A stretch of DNA of 56,605 nucleotides from Eisenbergiella sp963559585. Its GTDB lineage: Bacteria > Bacillota > Clostridia > Lachnospirales > Lachnospiraceae. The stretch's first letter is position 1, and each line of letters starts with the position of its first letter. Positions 42,184 to 51,339 of this stretch are shown one piece after another. The stretch covers positions 1 through 56,605 of the forward strand of contig CAUWLJ010000011.1 in assembly GCA_963559585.1 (NCBI GenBank), in the 5' to 3' direction. Below the pieces are notes generated by a model. It searched no databases, was not told the DNA's origin, and saw nothing but the letters and a program-made list of their open reading frames with translations. Both the position numbers and the translations under genes were made by a program.

Positions 42184-44157
42184 ATGATTTTTACCATACT
42201 CAAGGCGCCAGAGGGAATGGAGGCCGGACTGCGGGAGCTTCTGGCCTGGAAGGGACATGAGCTGGCAGAGACTGCGGAAGCGGGCAGTATCGCCCTGACC
42301 CTTCTTCCCTGTGAGGAAAAGAAGGTACAGGCCAGTTATTACGCAGCTCCATCTGCTGCGGAGGAAGCTGTGCCCTCCGGCCGTACACCGGCAGACAGCG
42401 CCAAAGCGGCACAGGCAGGGAGCGCAGTCCTGGAAACCTGCGACAGGACATTTTTCTTCCGCGCCCTGATGACCCTGGTGCGGGAGCTGGAAAAGAGGGG
42501 CACGGCGGAAAGCTTTACGGAGACAGAAAAGGTTTTTCTGGACAAAAACGGCACCATGCTGGACTGCTCCAGAAACAGTGTGCTTACCGTGGAAACCATC
42601 AAGGAATATATCCGTATGCAGGCCAGCCTTGGCATGAACACGCTGATGCTGTATACAGAGGATACCTATGAGGTGCCGGAATATCCTTATTTCGGGGCGT
42701 ACAGAGGCAGATACACAGGGAAAGAGCTTGATGAGATGGTGGATTATGCAGACCTGTTCGGTATCGAGATGATTCCCTGTATCCAGGCTCTGGCCCATCT
42801 GCACAATGCCCTGCGCTGGAACGCCATGCAGGAGCTGCAGGATACGGACGACATCCTGATGGTGGGAGATCCTAAGGTTTATGCGTTTGTAAAAGCCTGC
42901 ATTCAGAATGCTGTGAAGCATTTTCACACCAAAAGGGTGCATCTGGGCATGGACGAGGCCTGGTCGCTGGGGCTGGGCAGGTATCTGCACCGCAACGGCT
43001 TCCATCCCAAGTCGGAGATTATGGCGGAGCATCTGGAGAAAACGTCGCAGATCTGCCGGGAGCTTGGCCTTGAGCCCATGATCTGGAGCGACATGTACCT
43101 TCGTCTGTGCTCAGAGAACAACGAGTATTATGACATCCCCCTGGATTCCGATCTGTCCGGCGCAGTGAAGCCGCCTGAGGAGGTGGGGCTGGTTTACTGG
43201 GACTATTACCACACGGACGAGAATTTTTACAGACAGTATCTGCGGATGCACAGACAGCTTTCGGACAAGGTGATCTTTGCCGGAGGCGGCTGGGTGTGGA
43301 ACGGATTGACGCCTAACCTGAAGGGCGCTGTGGAGACCACGGAGCCGGGAATGAGCGCCTGCAAGGCTGCGGGAGTACGGGAGGCCGTGTGCACCATGTG
43401 GCAGGACGACGGAGCGGAGACGCCCATGGCGGCAGGCATTTCCTCCATCATCCGTTTTGCGGAGCATGGTTTTGCAGAAAACGTGACGCAGGAACGTATG
43501 AAGGAGCAGTTTGAGTTCCTCACAGGAGAGAGCTGGGAGTCCTGCTTCGTAATCGGGGAGATCGATGGAGGTGCTCCGGGCCGGACGTTCTATGACAATC
43601 CTTCCAAATATCTGCTGTACCAGGACGCCATGCTGGGTCTGTTCGATGCACAGATCGATGGCTGGGATGTGAAAGCCTACTATGAGGGGCGGCGGGATGA
43701 ACTTCTGCGGTTAAGAAAGGGCGGGGACAGTGTGGCTTCTCAGGTGACGGAGCTCTACATCCGTCTCACCGATGCTCTGGCTGTGAAGGCGGGGCTGGGG
43801 CTTCGCATCAGCGCTGCTTACGCTGCAGGCGACAGGGAAGCACTGGGACGGATTGCCGGGCAGGAGATTCCTGACTGTATAGCCAAAATAAAAGCTTACC
43901 GGGACTGCCGGGAGGAACTCTGGAGCCGGGAGAGCAAAATCTTCGGATTCGAGGTGCTGGACATCCGCTTCGGAGGCCTGACAGCAAGGCTGGAGAGCGC
44001 GGCAAAGAGACTTGCCGCTTATGCGCAGGGAGAACTGGAATGCCTGCCTGAGCTGGAGGAGACAAGGCTTCCCTTCCGGCCCGTACAGGAGGGCAGTAAG
44101 GATACGCTCTGCGCCTGCAATATCTGGAAAACAATCGTATCTGCATCCCAGATCTGA
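42184..44157 (+). CDS. Cytosolic GH20-type beta-N-acetylhexosaminidase
   Basis: 657 residues without signal peptide. The barrel contains GMNTLMLYTEDTYEVP, MIPCIQALAHLHNAL and HLGMDEAWSLG; the Asp-Glu pair in MDEAW (about 256-257) is the catalytic couple of GH20, where Asp assists the acetamido group and Glu is the acid. AGGGWVWNG and VCTMWQDDGAE complete the active site with Trp residues. A non-secreted enzyme would act on imported amino-sugar oligosaccharides or recycled wall fragments. About 200 helical residues form the C-terminus. A gggg stretch precedes the ATG. It stands alone between two hairpin-bearing gaps and a candidate operator. Confidence 0.88.
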   Translation: MIFTILKAPEGMEAGLRELLAWKGHELAETAEAGSIALTLLPCEEKKVQASYYAAPSAAEEAVPSGRTPADSAKAAQAGSAVLETCDRTFFFRALMTLVRELEKRGTAESFTETEKVFLDKNGTMLDCSRNSVLTVETIKEYIRMQASLGMNTLMLYTEDTYEVPEYPYFGAYRGRYTGKELDEMVDYADLFGIEMIPCIQALAHLHNALRWNAMQELQDTDDILMVGDPKVYAFVKACIQNAVKHFHTKRVHLGMDEAWSLGLGRYLHRNGFHPKSEIMAEHLEKTSQICRELGLEPMIWSDMYLRLCSENNEYYDIPLDSDLSGAVKPPEEVGLVYWDYYHTDENFYRQYLRMHRQLSDKVIFAGGGWVWNGLTPNLKGAVETTEPGMSACKAAGVREAVCTMWQDDGAETPMAAGISSIIRFAEHGFAENVTQERMKEQFEFLTGESWESCFVIGEIDGGAPGRTFYDNPSKYLLYQDAMLGLFDAQIDGWDVKAYYEGRRDELLRLRKGGDSVASQVTELYIRLTDALAVKAGLGLRISAAYAAGDREALGRIAGQEIPDCIAKIKAYRDCREELWSRESKIFGFEVLDIRFGGLTARLESAAKRLAAYAQGELECLPELEETRLPFRPVQEGSKDTLCACNIWKTIVSASQI

Positions 44158-44243
44158 CGCAAAAGGCAATGCGGACATAAGCCTGGCCGCTCAGCCTGTT
44201 ATGCTCAGCTCAGGAATGGAAACCAATATATATAGGAAAGGAA

Positions 44244-44283
44244 AACAGTCCAGCCGCGCCCGCTTTGCTGCGGCTGGACTGTT
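44244..44283 (+). promoter_or_regulatory. 14-bp hairpin between RBS and start of cysK
   Basis: AACAGTCCAGCCGC (44244-44257) pairs perfectly with 44270-44283 around a 12-base loop. The only ribosome binding site seen, aggaaagg at 44234-44241, is before the hairpin, and the ATG at 44296 comes after it. Alternatively it is the 3' stem of the GH20 transcript. Confidence 0.6.
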
Positions 44284-44295
44284 GCGGACAATGGT

Positions 44296-45237
44296 ATGGC
44301 TGGAATCAAAAAAAGCATTACGGAGCTCGTCGGAAAGACTCCGCTCCTGAAACCGGAGAATTACGAAAGAGCCGTTCATATAACGGATGCAGCGCTTCTT
44401 GTGAAGCTGGAATATCTGAACCCTGCGGGAAGCGTGAAGGACAGGGCTGCTTTGCAGATGCTGCTGGATGCGGAAGAGGCCGGCCTGCTGAAGCCGGGCG
44501 GCACGATTATTGAACCAACCAGCGGGAACACGGGGATCGGTCTGGCCGCTATCGGCGCGGCCAGGGGATACAGGGCTATCCTGACCCTGCCTGACACCAT
44601 GAGTCTGGAGCGCAGGAAGCTGCTGGCAGCCTACGGGGCGCAGATCGTCCTGACACCTGGGGCGGAAGGAATGCGGGGAGCCATAGAGAGAGCGGAGGAG
44701 CTGCACAGACAGATCCCAGGCTCCTTCATTCCGGGCCAGTTTGACAATCCCTCCAATGCAAAGGCTCACAGATTATCCACCGGGCCGGAGATCTGGGAGG
44801 ATACGGAGGGAAAAGTGGATATTTTTGTGGCGGGCGTGGGAACGGGAGGCACACTCACCGGGGCAGGCGGCTATCTGAAGGAAAAAAATCCCGCCCTGCG
44901 GGTTGTGGCGGTGGAGCCTGCGGATTCCCCCCTTCTGTCGGAGGGCAGGGCAGGAGCTCATGCCATCCAGGGGATCGGGGCCAACTTTATCCCTTCTCTT
45001 CTGGACACGAAGCTTTACGATGAGGTGATCCGGGTGGAAAGCGGGGACGCTTTTCAGGCCGCCAGGCAGCTTGCGGCCACGGAGGGGCTTCTTACCGGGA
45101 TTTCCTCGGGTGCGGCGCTCCATGCTGCCGTCCTGCTGGCAAAGAGGCCGGAGAACGCAGGAAAGGTGATCGTGGCAGTCCTGCCGGATTCCGGCGACAG
45201 GTATCTGTCCACGCCGCTCTATTCCTGCGATCAATGA
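44296..45237 (+). CDS. cysK: Cysteine synthase (O-acetylserine sulfhydrylase)
   Basis: 313 residues, the usual CysK length. Makes cysteine from O-acetylserine and sulfide with PLP. The lysine that holds PLP is in GSVKDRAALQM (about 47); TSGNTGIGLA binds the PLP phosphate region and substrate, and GTGGTLTGAGGYLKE and SGISSGAAL-type motifs follow. An out-of-frame ATG lies at 44291, five bases before the chosen start; the ribosome binding site is separated from the start by a hairpin. Cysteine synthase next to unrelated sugar genes suggests an independent unit. Confidence 0.95.
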   Translation: MAGIKKSITELVGKTPLLKPENYERAVHITDAALLVKLEYLNPAGSVKDRAALQMLLDAEEAGLLKPGGTIIEPTSGNTGIGLAAIGAARGYRAILTLPDTMSLERRKLLAAYGAQIVLTPGAEGMRGAIERAEELHRQIPGSFIPGQFDNPSNAKAHRLSTGPEIWEDTEGKVDIFVAGVGTGGTLTGAGGYLKEKNPALRVVAVEPADSPLLSEGRAGAHAIQGIGANFIPSLLDTKLYDEVIRVESGDAFQAARQLAATEGLLTGISSGAALHAAVLLAKRPENAGKVIVAVLPDSGDRYLSTPLYSCDQ

Positions 45238-45380
45238 GCCGGGCAGCCATGCCTGCATGGACAGCTGGCGGCTGCTTCAAAGCCTTTGGCTCCTGACAGG
45301 GCCTTCTCCTGCATACGGGGGATGGGGCGCACGGAGGAGGGGAGGCTGCATGTGTATGTACCACAGAGAGGGAGGGAGCT

Positions 45381-46979
45381 ATGTATACGATTGTAGTAGC
45401 GGATGATGAGGAGGAGCTGCGCAGCACCATTGTAAGGAGGATTCCATGGGAGGAGATTGGCTTTGAGGTGGTGGGAGAGGCCGAGAACGGGATCGAAGCG
45501 CTGGAGCTGGTAGACCGGCTTGAACCGGATCTGCTGCTCACAGACATCAGGATGCCTTTTATTACCGGACTGGAGCTGGCCAGGCAGGTGCGGGAGATCA
45601 GGCCGGCAACGCAGATCGCCTTCCTGAGCGGATATGACGAATTCGCCTATGCCCAGCAGGCCATCGAATACAATATCATCAGTTACATGCTCAAGCCCAT
45701 CACCATGGCAGGGCTGACGGAGGAGCTGGTATGTATTCGCAGAAAGCTGGACAAGCTGTTCCGGGAATTCGGGCAGAGAATGAAGGACAGCATGGGAGTG
45801 GAGGAATTTCTGCTTCCCCTTCTGCTGGACGGCTACCAGATGGGGGAAGGGACGGAGCGGGAGGAGACGCTCCTTGCCGGAGCCTGGGAATGCGGCCTGA
45901 TCCTGCAGGGCAGCAGGGTGAACCATTTTCAGGTGATTACCGTGACCGTCCGGGACGCCGGGGGAAGAAACTGTACAGCTCCAGGCCATATTCATGCTGT
46001 AGACAGCATTCTGGGAAAGTACATGAAGCACAAATGCTTCTATCTGGAGGATAAGGTGGTGGCGCTGCTGATCGCCACACCCGCGTCCTTTGACAAGTAC
46101 CTCCATATTCTGGCGGATGATCTCTGTCAGAGCATGGAGCGTATTCTGGGCCTGCACTGCTGCATGGGAGTGAGCAGACAGACGGCGGCGCTGTGCGGGC
46201 TCAATGAAGCATATCGGGAATCCATGAACGCCATGCGCTATGCCAACCGCACCCAGAGCAGCGTGCGCTATATTTCCGATGAGGAGCCCTTTGGCGGAGA
46301 GGACATCGAGTATGTGATGAGCATGGGCGCCCAGGTGGAGAGCCTGATCCGCAGCGGCAGCAGGGATGAACTGGAGGCCTATCTGAACCGGGAATTTGCC
46401 CATCTGGCTACAGAAGGGCGCGCCAGGGAAAAGGTGAAGTTTCTCCAGCTGGAGCTGCTCTCCTGTGTGTTTCGTATCCTGATCGCTGTGGCGGACGAAA
46501 ATACGGCGGTGAGGACGCGGGCGGAGCAGCTCATGCAGCAGCTCCTGAATCAGGACTATCCCATGGCAGAGACGGCCAGAAAGGTGACGGATTTCTGCCT
46601 GCTGGCGGCGGACGGAATCCTGGCGGGAAAACAGAAAAGCAGTACGGATGTGTGCGACAAGGCTCTGCTGCTGATTCAGGAGGAATTTGCATCCCCCGAC
46701 ATTTCCCTGGTGAGCGTCAGCAGCCGCATCGGTGTCAGCGCCAACTATTTAAGCGCACTCATCAAGAAGCGCACGGGCAAAAGCTTTGTGGACTATCTGA
46801 CTCAGAGGAGGATGGAGGAGGCAAGACAGCAGCTTCTTCATACCGGGAAAAAGATACGGGAGATTTCGGAAAGCTGCGGCTACAACGATCAGCACTATTT
46901 CAGCTACTGCTTTAAAAAATACGCGGGCGTATCGCCAAACCTGTTGCGCCAGCAGGCCGGGGGTGGGGAGGGAGCATGA
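45381..46979 (+). CDS. YesN-type response regulator with AraC DNA-binding domain
   Basis: 532 residues. An N-terminal receiver domain (1-120) has acidic residues DDEEE and the phospho-acceptor Asp in DLLLTDIRMPF (about 55), with Lys in YMLKPI. A long middle domain of unknown role (about 150-410) is followed by a C-terminal AraC double helix-turn-helix (about 430-530; SRIGVSANYLSALIKKRTG and ISESCGYNDQHYFSYCFKK). gggagg lies before the ATG. It overlaps its sensor kinase by four bases (ATGA). The downstream sugar-binding protein and mgl genes suggest it controls galactose or similar sugar uptake. Confidence 0.95.
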   Translation: MYTIVVADDEEELRSTIVRRIPWEEIGFEVVGEAENGIEALELVDRLEPDLLLTDIRMPFITGLELARQVREIRPATQIAFLSGYDEFAYAQQAIEYNIISYMLKPITMAGLTEELVCIRRKLDKLFREFGQRMKDSMGVEEFLLPLLLDGYQMGEGTEREETLLAGAWECGLILQGSRVNHFQVITVTVRDAGGRNCTAPGHIHAVDSILGKYMKHKCFYLEDKVVALLIATPASFDKYLHILADDLCQSMERILGLHCCMGVSRQTAALCGLNEAYRESMNAMRYANRTQSSVRYISDEEPFGGEDIEYVMSMGAQVESLIRSGSRDELEAYLNREFAHLATEGRAREKVKFLQLELLSCVFRILIAVADENTAVRTRAEQLMQQLLNQDYPMAETARKVTDFCLLAADGILAGKQKSSTDVCDKALLLIQEEFASPDISLVSVSSRIGVSANYLSALIKKRTGKSFVDYLTQRRMEEARQQLLHTGKKIREISESCGYNDQHYFSYCFKKYAGVSPNLLRQQAGGGEGA

Positions 46980-48772
46980 CCTGGAAGAAAAGAAGAGTAT
47001 CCGGTTCTGCTGTCACCACCCTTCTGGTGGTGGGAGTGGTGACGCTGTCCCTGAGTACGGGGCTGCTGATTTTCATGGCGGCCTACCGCAGGAATGTCAT
47101 GCAGTCTGCAGCGGTGAGCAGCCAGCAGGCTGTGGCCCAGGTTTCCAATATTATAGGAAACTTTACCGCAGACCTGAACAATGCTCTGGGGCGGGTGGAA
47201 AGCCTGTTTGTCAGGGAAAGTCCCACCAGGGATGCGGATCTGAACGCGCTGATCGTCATGCGCTCCGACGTGGTGGCGGTGACCAGCTATTACCCCGGGG
47301 ACGATGGTTCTGAGGGGAACAGCCACGGAAATGACACATCCGGGGCTTACTGTCCCGGGGAGGGCAGGCCGGAGGAGGCCTGGACCGGAAGCTGGCAGAG
47401 AAAAGAGGAGCCTCTGGCGAATCTGTCCTACAGCGCTGCTAATCAGCCGGAGAAGGGAGAGATTCTGGTTTCCAAACCCCATGTGGAAAGCCTTTTGGTG
47501 AATTTTTATCCCTGGGTAGTATCGGTGAGCAAGCGGATGAGAACGCCTGAGGGAGAGGAGCGGATCGTGGTGATGGACATCCGTTTCTCCCAGATCGCCA
47601 GCTACGTGGACAATGTGGGGATCGGCAGCCATGGCTACTGCTTCATTGTGGACGGGGAAGGGAACATGATCTACCATCCCCAGCAGCAGTTGATCTATGC
47701 CGGACTGAAGGAAGAAATGGCGGCGGGAATGGTACGCCGGCCGGACGGCACTTATCAGGAGGATGGGATGATCTGCCAGATCCAGACCAGGCAGGACAGT
47801 GGCTGGCGTATAGTGGGTGTCAGCTATGTGGATGAAATGATTACCCGTCCGGTGCGCAGCGTGGCACTGATCCTGTCGGGGCTGCTGATTGTGGTGACGG
47901 CTGCGGCTTTTGCAGCCAGCACCCTGCTGTCCCGGCTGATCACCCGTCCCGGCAGAGAGCTGGCCAGCGCCATGAGAGAGTTTGAGAAAAATGCGGAGGG
48001 CTTTACCTATCATCCGGTGGACGGCAGCCAGGAGATCGCAGATCTTTCCGATTCCTTCGGTCATATGGTGCTGCGTATTCAGGAGCTGATGGATAAGGTG
48101 CGGGGGGAGGAGATCACCCTGCGCAAAACGGAGCTGAGGGCACTGCAGGCCCAGATCAATCCCCACTTTCTGTACAATACGCTGGACTCCATTGCCTGGA
48201 TGTGTGAGGACGGCAGGACAAGGGAGGCGGTGGAGATGGTGAATTCCCTTGCCAGGCTGTTCCGTATCAGCATCAGCAAGGGGCACGAGCTGATTCCCAT
48301 TGAAAAAGAGGTAGAGCATGCCGAAAGCTATCTGAAGATCCAGAATTTTCGTTATAAGAACCAGTTTACCTATTCCTTCCAGGTGGAGGAGGCCTGCAGA
48401 GGATATTACTGCAACAAGATCACCCTCCAGCCCATTATTGAAAATGCGATCTATCATGGTCTGAACCGGATGATCGACGAGGGAAGGATCCTGATCCGTA
48501 TTTACGAGAGGCAGGGGAGCGTCTATTTTGTGGTGGAGGACAACGGAGTGGGCATGACGCCGGAGCAGTGCCGGAATATCCTGCACCGGGAGCCGGGGGA
48601 CAACAGAGGGATCGGCATTAAAAATGTACATGACAGGATCCGGATTTATTTCGGGGAGGAGTATGGCCTTACGGTGGAGAGCGAGCTGGATGTGGGAACG
48701 AAGGTTATCATCCGTATGCCGGTGATTACAGACGGGGAGAAAAACAACTATGAAGAAAGGCAGAGTCATTAG
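46976..48772 (+). CDS. YesM-type sensor histidine kinase
   Basis: 598 residues. Two membrane helices (about 12-35 and 298-322) flank an extracellular sensing domain of the Cache type (about 40-295). HAMP follows, then the His_kinase domain with the phospho-acceptor in AQINPHFLYNTLDSIAWM, and an HATPase domain with NAIYHGLNRM and VEDNGVGM. The family phosphorylates the AraC-type regulator encoded directly upstream. The start overlaps the regulator stop, with ggaggga before it. The last 23 bases overlap the sugar-binding protein gene, so all three are one operon. Confidence 0.95.
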   Translation: MTWKKRRVSGSAVTTLLVVGVVTLSLSTGLLIFMAAYRRNVMQSAAVSSQQAVAQVSNIIGNFTADLNNALGRVESLFVRESPTRDADLNALIVMRSDVVAVTSYYPGDDGSEGNSHGNDTSGAYCPGEGRPEEAWTGSWQRKEEPLANLSYSAANQPEKGEILVSKPHVESLLVNFYPWVVSVSKRMRTPEGEERIVVMDIRFSQIASYVDNVGIGSHGYCFIVDGEGNMIYHPQQQLIYAGLKEEMAAGMVRRPDGTYQEDGMICQIQTRQDSGWRIVGVSYVDEMITRPVRSVALILSGLLIVVTAAAFAASTLLSRLITRPGRELASAMREFEKNAEGFTYHPVDGSQEIADLSDSFGHMVLRIQELMDKVRGEEITLRKTELRALQAQINPHFLYNTLDSIAWMCEDGRTREAVEMVNSLARLFRISISKGHELIPIEKEVEHAESYLKIQNFRYKNQFTYSFQVEEACRGYYCNKITLQPIIENAIYHGLNRMIDEGRILIRIYERQGSVYFVVEDNGVGMTPEQCRNILHREPGDNRGIGIKNVHDRIRIYFGEEYGLTVESELDVGTKVIIRMPVITDGEKNNYEERQSH

Positions 48773-49724
48773 AGCCTCCGCCCTCCTTTTGCTGCTTGTG
48801 TTCTGCGCGGCCGCAGGGGGGACGGCAGTGAGCGGAATGGAGCGGCAGAGCCAGTACAGAGTGGCCATGGTGGTCAAATCCACCCAGTCCGCCTTCTGGC
48901 AGTCCGTGTTTGCCGGGGCCAGGGCGGCGGGAACGGAATACAATGTGGAGCTGACCTTTGCAGGCCCGGAATCCGAGGAGGATTACCGGACACAGAATGA
49001 AATGATCGATCAGGCGGTGGCGGACGGGGCACAGGCCATCGTATTTTCGGCAGTGGATTTTGACGCCAATGCGGAGGCTGTGAACCGGGCAGCGGCGGCG
49101 GGAGTGAGGATCGTAGTAATCGACAGCGATGTGAACAGCACAGCGGTGGAGATCAGAATCGGTACAGACAATTACGAGGCAGGCAGAATGGCAGGAAGAG
49201 CCGCCCTTGCCGCTCCCGATGAGGAGCTTTATGTGGGGATCGTGAATTTTGACGCCAAAACGGCCAACGGACAGCAGAGAGAGCAGGGATTTCGGGATGC
49301 ACTGGAAGCGGAGGAAAGAGTGGCGGAGCTTCAGACGATCAATGTGCGTTCTGCCACCGAGGATGCCAGGGAAGCCACGGCAGCTTTCCTGAGGGAGAAT
49401 CCCGAGATCAATGTGATAGCCACCTTTAATGAGTGGACGAGCCTGGGGGTGGGCTGGGCCATCCGGGATCTGGGATTGAAGGACTCTACCTGTGTGGTTG
49501 CCTTTGATTCCAATGTGGTCTGCGTGGGGATGCTGGAACGGGGAGAGCTGGATGCCCTGATCGTCCAGAATCCTTATGCCATGGGTTATCTGGGAGTGGA
49601 GGCGGCCTTCCGTCTGCTGGCAGGCGCTGCCCCTGCACAGACGGAGGTGGACACGGAGACTACGCTGGTGAACAGAGAGAACATGTTTGAGGAGGAATAC
49701 CAGAAGATCCTGTTCGGGTTTTAG
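48750..49724 (+). CDS. Periplasmic-type sugar-binding protein, likely co-sensor
   Basis: 324 residues. Type I periplasmic binding fold (RbsB/YtfQ-like): VAMVVKSTQSAFWQSVFAGA at the start of lobe 1, VIDSDVNSTAVEIRIGTDN, and FNEWTSLGVG in lobe 2. A signal peptide or anchor is at residues 8-28; VFC is a poor lipobox. It is encoded within the two-component operon, overlapping the kinase gene, and has no own permease. In comparable systems such a protein binds a sugar and presents it to the kinase, giving a three-component sensor. ggggag precedes the ATG. Confidence 0.88.
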   Translation: MKKGRVIRASALLLLLVFCAAAGGTAVSGMERQSQYRVAMVVKSTQSAFWQSVFAGARAAGTEYNVELTFAGPESEEDYRTQNEMIDQAVADGAQAIVFSAVDFDANAEAVNRAAAAGVRIVVIDSDVNSTAVEIRIGTDNYEAGRMAGRAALAAPDEELYVGIVNFDAKTANGQQREQGFRDALEAEERVAELQTINVRSATEDAREATAAFLRENPEINVIATFNEWTSLGVGWAIRDLGLKDSTCVVAFDSNVVCVGMLERGELDALIVQNPYAMGYLGVEAAFRLLAGAAPAQTEVDTETTLVNRENMFEEEYQKILFGF

Positions 49725-49791
49725 AAGGTGTATGAGGACCGCGTCCTGTCAAGGTGTCTGCCCGGAAGGAGTGGAGGATTTTCACATAGAC

Positions 49792-49834
49792 TGGTGTAAA
49801 AATCAACAGCTATGGTGTGATAATCAACACTATG
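49792..49834 (+). promoter_or_regulatory. Tandem 21-bp direct repeat upstream of mglB
   Basis: TGGTGTaAaAATCAACAgCTATG at 49792-49814 and TGGTGTgAtAATCAACACTATG at 49813-49834. The 21-base period is two helical turns, the spacing of half-sites for AraC-family dimers. It lies 225 bases before mglB. The gap 49725-50058 holds this, the hairpin at 49931 and no clear gene. Confidence 0.6.
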
Positions 49835-49930
49835 AACAACAAAAAAGTGAAAAAATAGAAAATATGGAGGAATAATATACAAAGTTCTTGGAAAATTGCA
49901 TGTACTTCTGTACAGCACGGAGATATACTG

Positions 49931-49967
49931 GATCCTGTAAAGCGGAGGTGCTTTGCAGGATCTTTTT
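49931..49967 (+). terminator. Intrinsic terminator or attenuator in the mgl leader
   Basis: GATCCTGTAAAGC with GCTTTGCAGGATC (13 bp, one G-U), then TTTTT to 49967. If the mgl promoter lies at the direct repeat, this is inside the leader and would act as an attenuator; otherwise it ends the two-component operon. Confidence 0.75.
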
Positions 49968-50058
49968 GATACCGGAGAAAAGCACAGGCCGCGTTTGATC
50001 TGAGACAGGCACTGAAAAGAAGGGGTGCCATATTTTCCATAAAGGAGGAAAAGAAACT

Positions 50059-51258
50059 ATGAAAAAGAAATTTCTGGCATTGACCATGGCGGCAGCTATG
50101 GTACTGGGACTGGCAGCCTGCGGAAGCGAGCCCGCAGACGCTCCTGCCGAATCCAAGGCTCCCGCAGAGTCGGCAGCTCCTGCTGAATCGGCGGCGGCTT
50201 CCGAGGCCTCTGAGGTGGCAGAGACGGTGGAGCAGACAGCAAACGCAGTGGATCTGAACGTGGGCGTGTTCTACTATACCTACAGCGACACCTATATCAC
50301 CAGCGTGCGTACCGCACTGGATGAGGAACTGAACGCAGCAGGGATCAAGTTCCAGAATTACGACGCCAACTCGAACCAGACTACTCAGAACGAGCAGATT
50401 GATACGGCCATTACTCAGGGCTGCAACCTGCTGGTGGTGAATATCGTAACCTCCGGTTCCGTGGATGCCTCTCAGGCAATCGTGGACAAGGCTTCCGCAG
50501 CTGACATCCCGGTTATCTTCTTCAACAGAGCGGTTGAGACCGACGAGGACGAAGGAAAGGTTCTGGGAAGCTATGAGAAATGTGCATTCGTAGGAACCGA
50601 CGCTCCCGAAGCAGGCCATATGCAGGGCAAGATGATCGGCGACTATCTGGTAGAGAACTATGATGCCGTTGACCTGAACAAGGACGGACAGATCAGCTAC
50701 GCCATGTTCATGGGCCAGCTGGGCAACGTGGAAGCCATCTACCGTACTCAGTACAGTGTGGAGGATGCCAACGCGATCCTGAAGGAAGCAGGCAAGCCTG
50801 AGCTGGTTTACTTTGATTCCGCCAACACCGACTGCTATCAGGTTGACCAGGACGGTAACTGGAGCGCAACCGCAGCCAACAACTATATGACCACCAACCT
50901 GTCTCAGTACAATGAGGACGCAGGCAACATGATCGAGCTGGTAATCTGCAACAACGACGGTATGGCAGAGGGCGCGATCTCCGCTCTGAACGACAAGGGC
51001 TATAACACCGGAGCAGACAGCACCATGATTCCTGTATTCGGCGTGGATGCAACCGATGCGGCCAAGCAGCTGATCAAGGACGGCAAGATGACCGGAACCA
51101 TCAAGCAGGATGCGGAAGGTATGGCGGCAGGTATTGCATATCTGGCAAAGAATGCAGCGGCAGGCAAGGAACTGATGGCTGATACTCAGGACTTTAACGT
51201 ATCCGAGAAGGTAAGCAACAAGATCTACATCCCTTACGGCGTTTACACAGGAGAATGA
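50059..51258 (+). CDS. mglB: Galactose/methyl-galactoside binding lipoprotein
   Basis: 399 residues. A lipoprotein signal ends in LAACGSE (Cys about 21), followed by an Ala/Pro/Glu/Ser-rich spacer (about 25-60). Type I binding fold: VGVFYYTYSDTYITSVR, DTAITQGCNLLVVN, FFNRAVETD, and VICNNDGMAEGAI. The loop DLNKDGQISYAM (about 206-217) matches the calcium-binding loop of MglB. It captures galactose or glucose outside the membrane for the MglAC transporter encoded next. aggaggaaaag precedes the ATG. A hairpin after the stop may keep it more abundant than MglA. Confidence 0.93.
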   Translation: MKKKFLALTMAAAMVLGLAACGSEPADAPAESKAPAESAAPAESAAASEASEVAETVEQTANAVDLNVGVFYYTYSDTYITSVRTALDEELNAAGIKFQNYDANSNQTTQNEQIDTAITQGCNLLVVNIVTSGSVDASQAIVDKASAADIPVIFFNRAVETDEDEGKVLGSYEKCAFVGTDAPEAGHMQGKMIGDYLVENYDAVDLNKDGQISYAMFMGQLGNVEAIYRTQYSVEDANAILKEAGKPELVYFDSANTDCYQVDQDGNWSATAANNYMTTNLSQYNEDAGNMIELVICNNDGMAEGAISALNDKGYNTGADSTMIPVFGVDATDAAKQLIKDGKMTGTIKQDAEGMAAGIAYLAKNAAAGKELMADTQDFNVSEKVSNKIYIPYGVYTGE

Positions 51259-51281
51259 TTGACACAGTCCAGTCAAAGCAG

Positions 51282-51318
51282 AACAGCAGAAAGCCGGTTC
51301 GCCGTGCTTTCTGCTGTT
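51282..51318 (+). repeat. 13-bp intergenic hairpin between mglB and mglA
   Basis: AACAGCAGAAAGC (51282-51294) with GCTTTCTGCTGTT (51306-51318), an 11-base loop, and no T-run. Such hairpins after binding-protein genes commonly protect the upstream mRNA or lower downstream expression. Confidence 0.8.
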
Positions 51319-51339
51319 ATATGAAGGAGGGAGCGGTAT

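Noticed and set aside
49687..49875. Small Cys-rich frame after the sugar-binding protein
   Set aside because: It overlaps the end of that gene, has no ribosome binding site and covers the direct-repeat operator.
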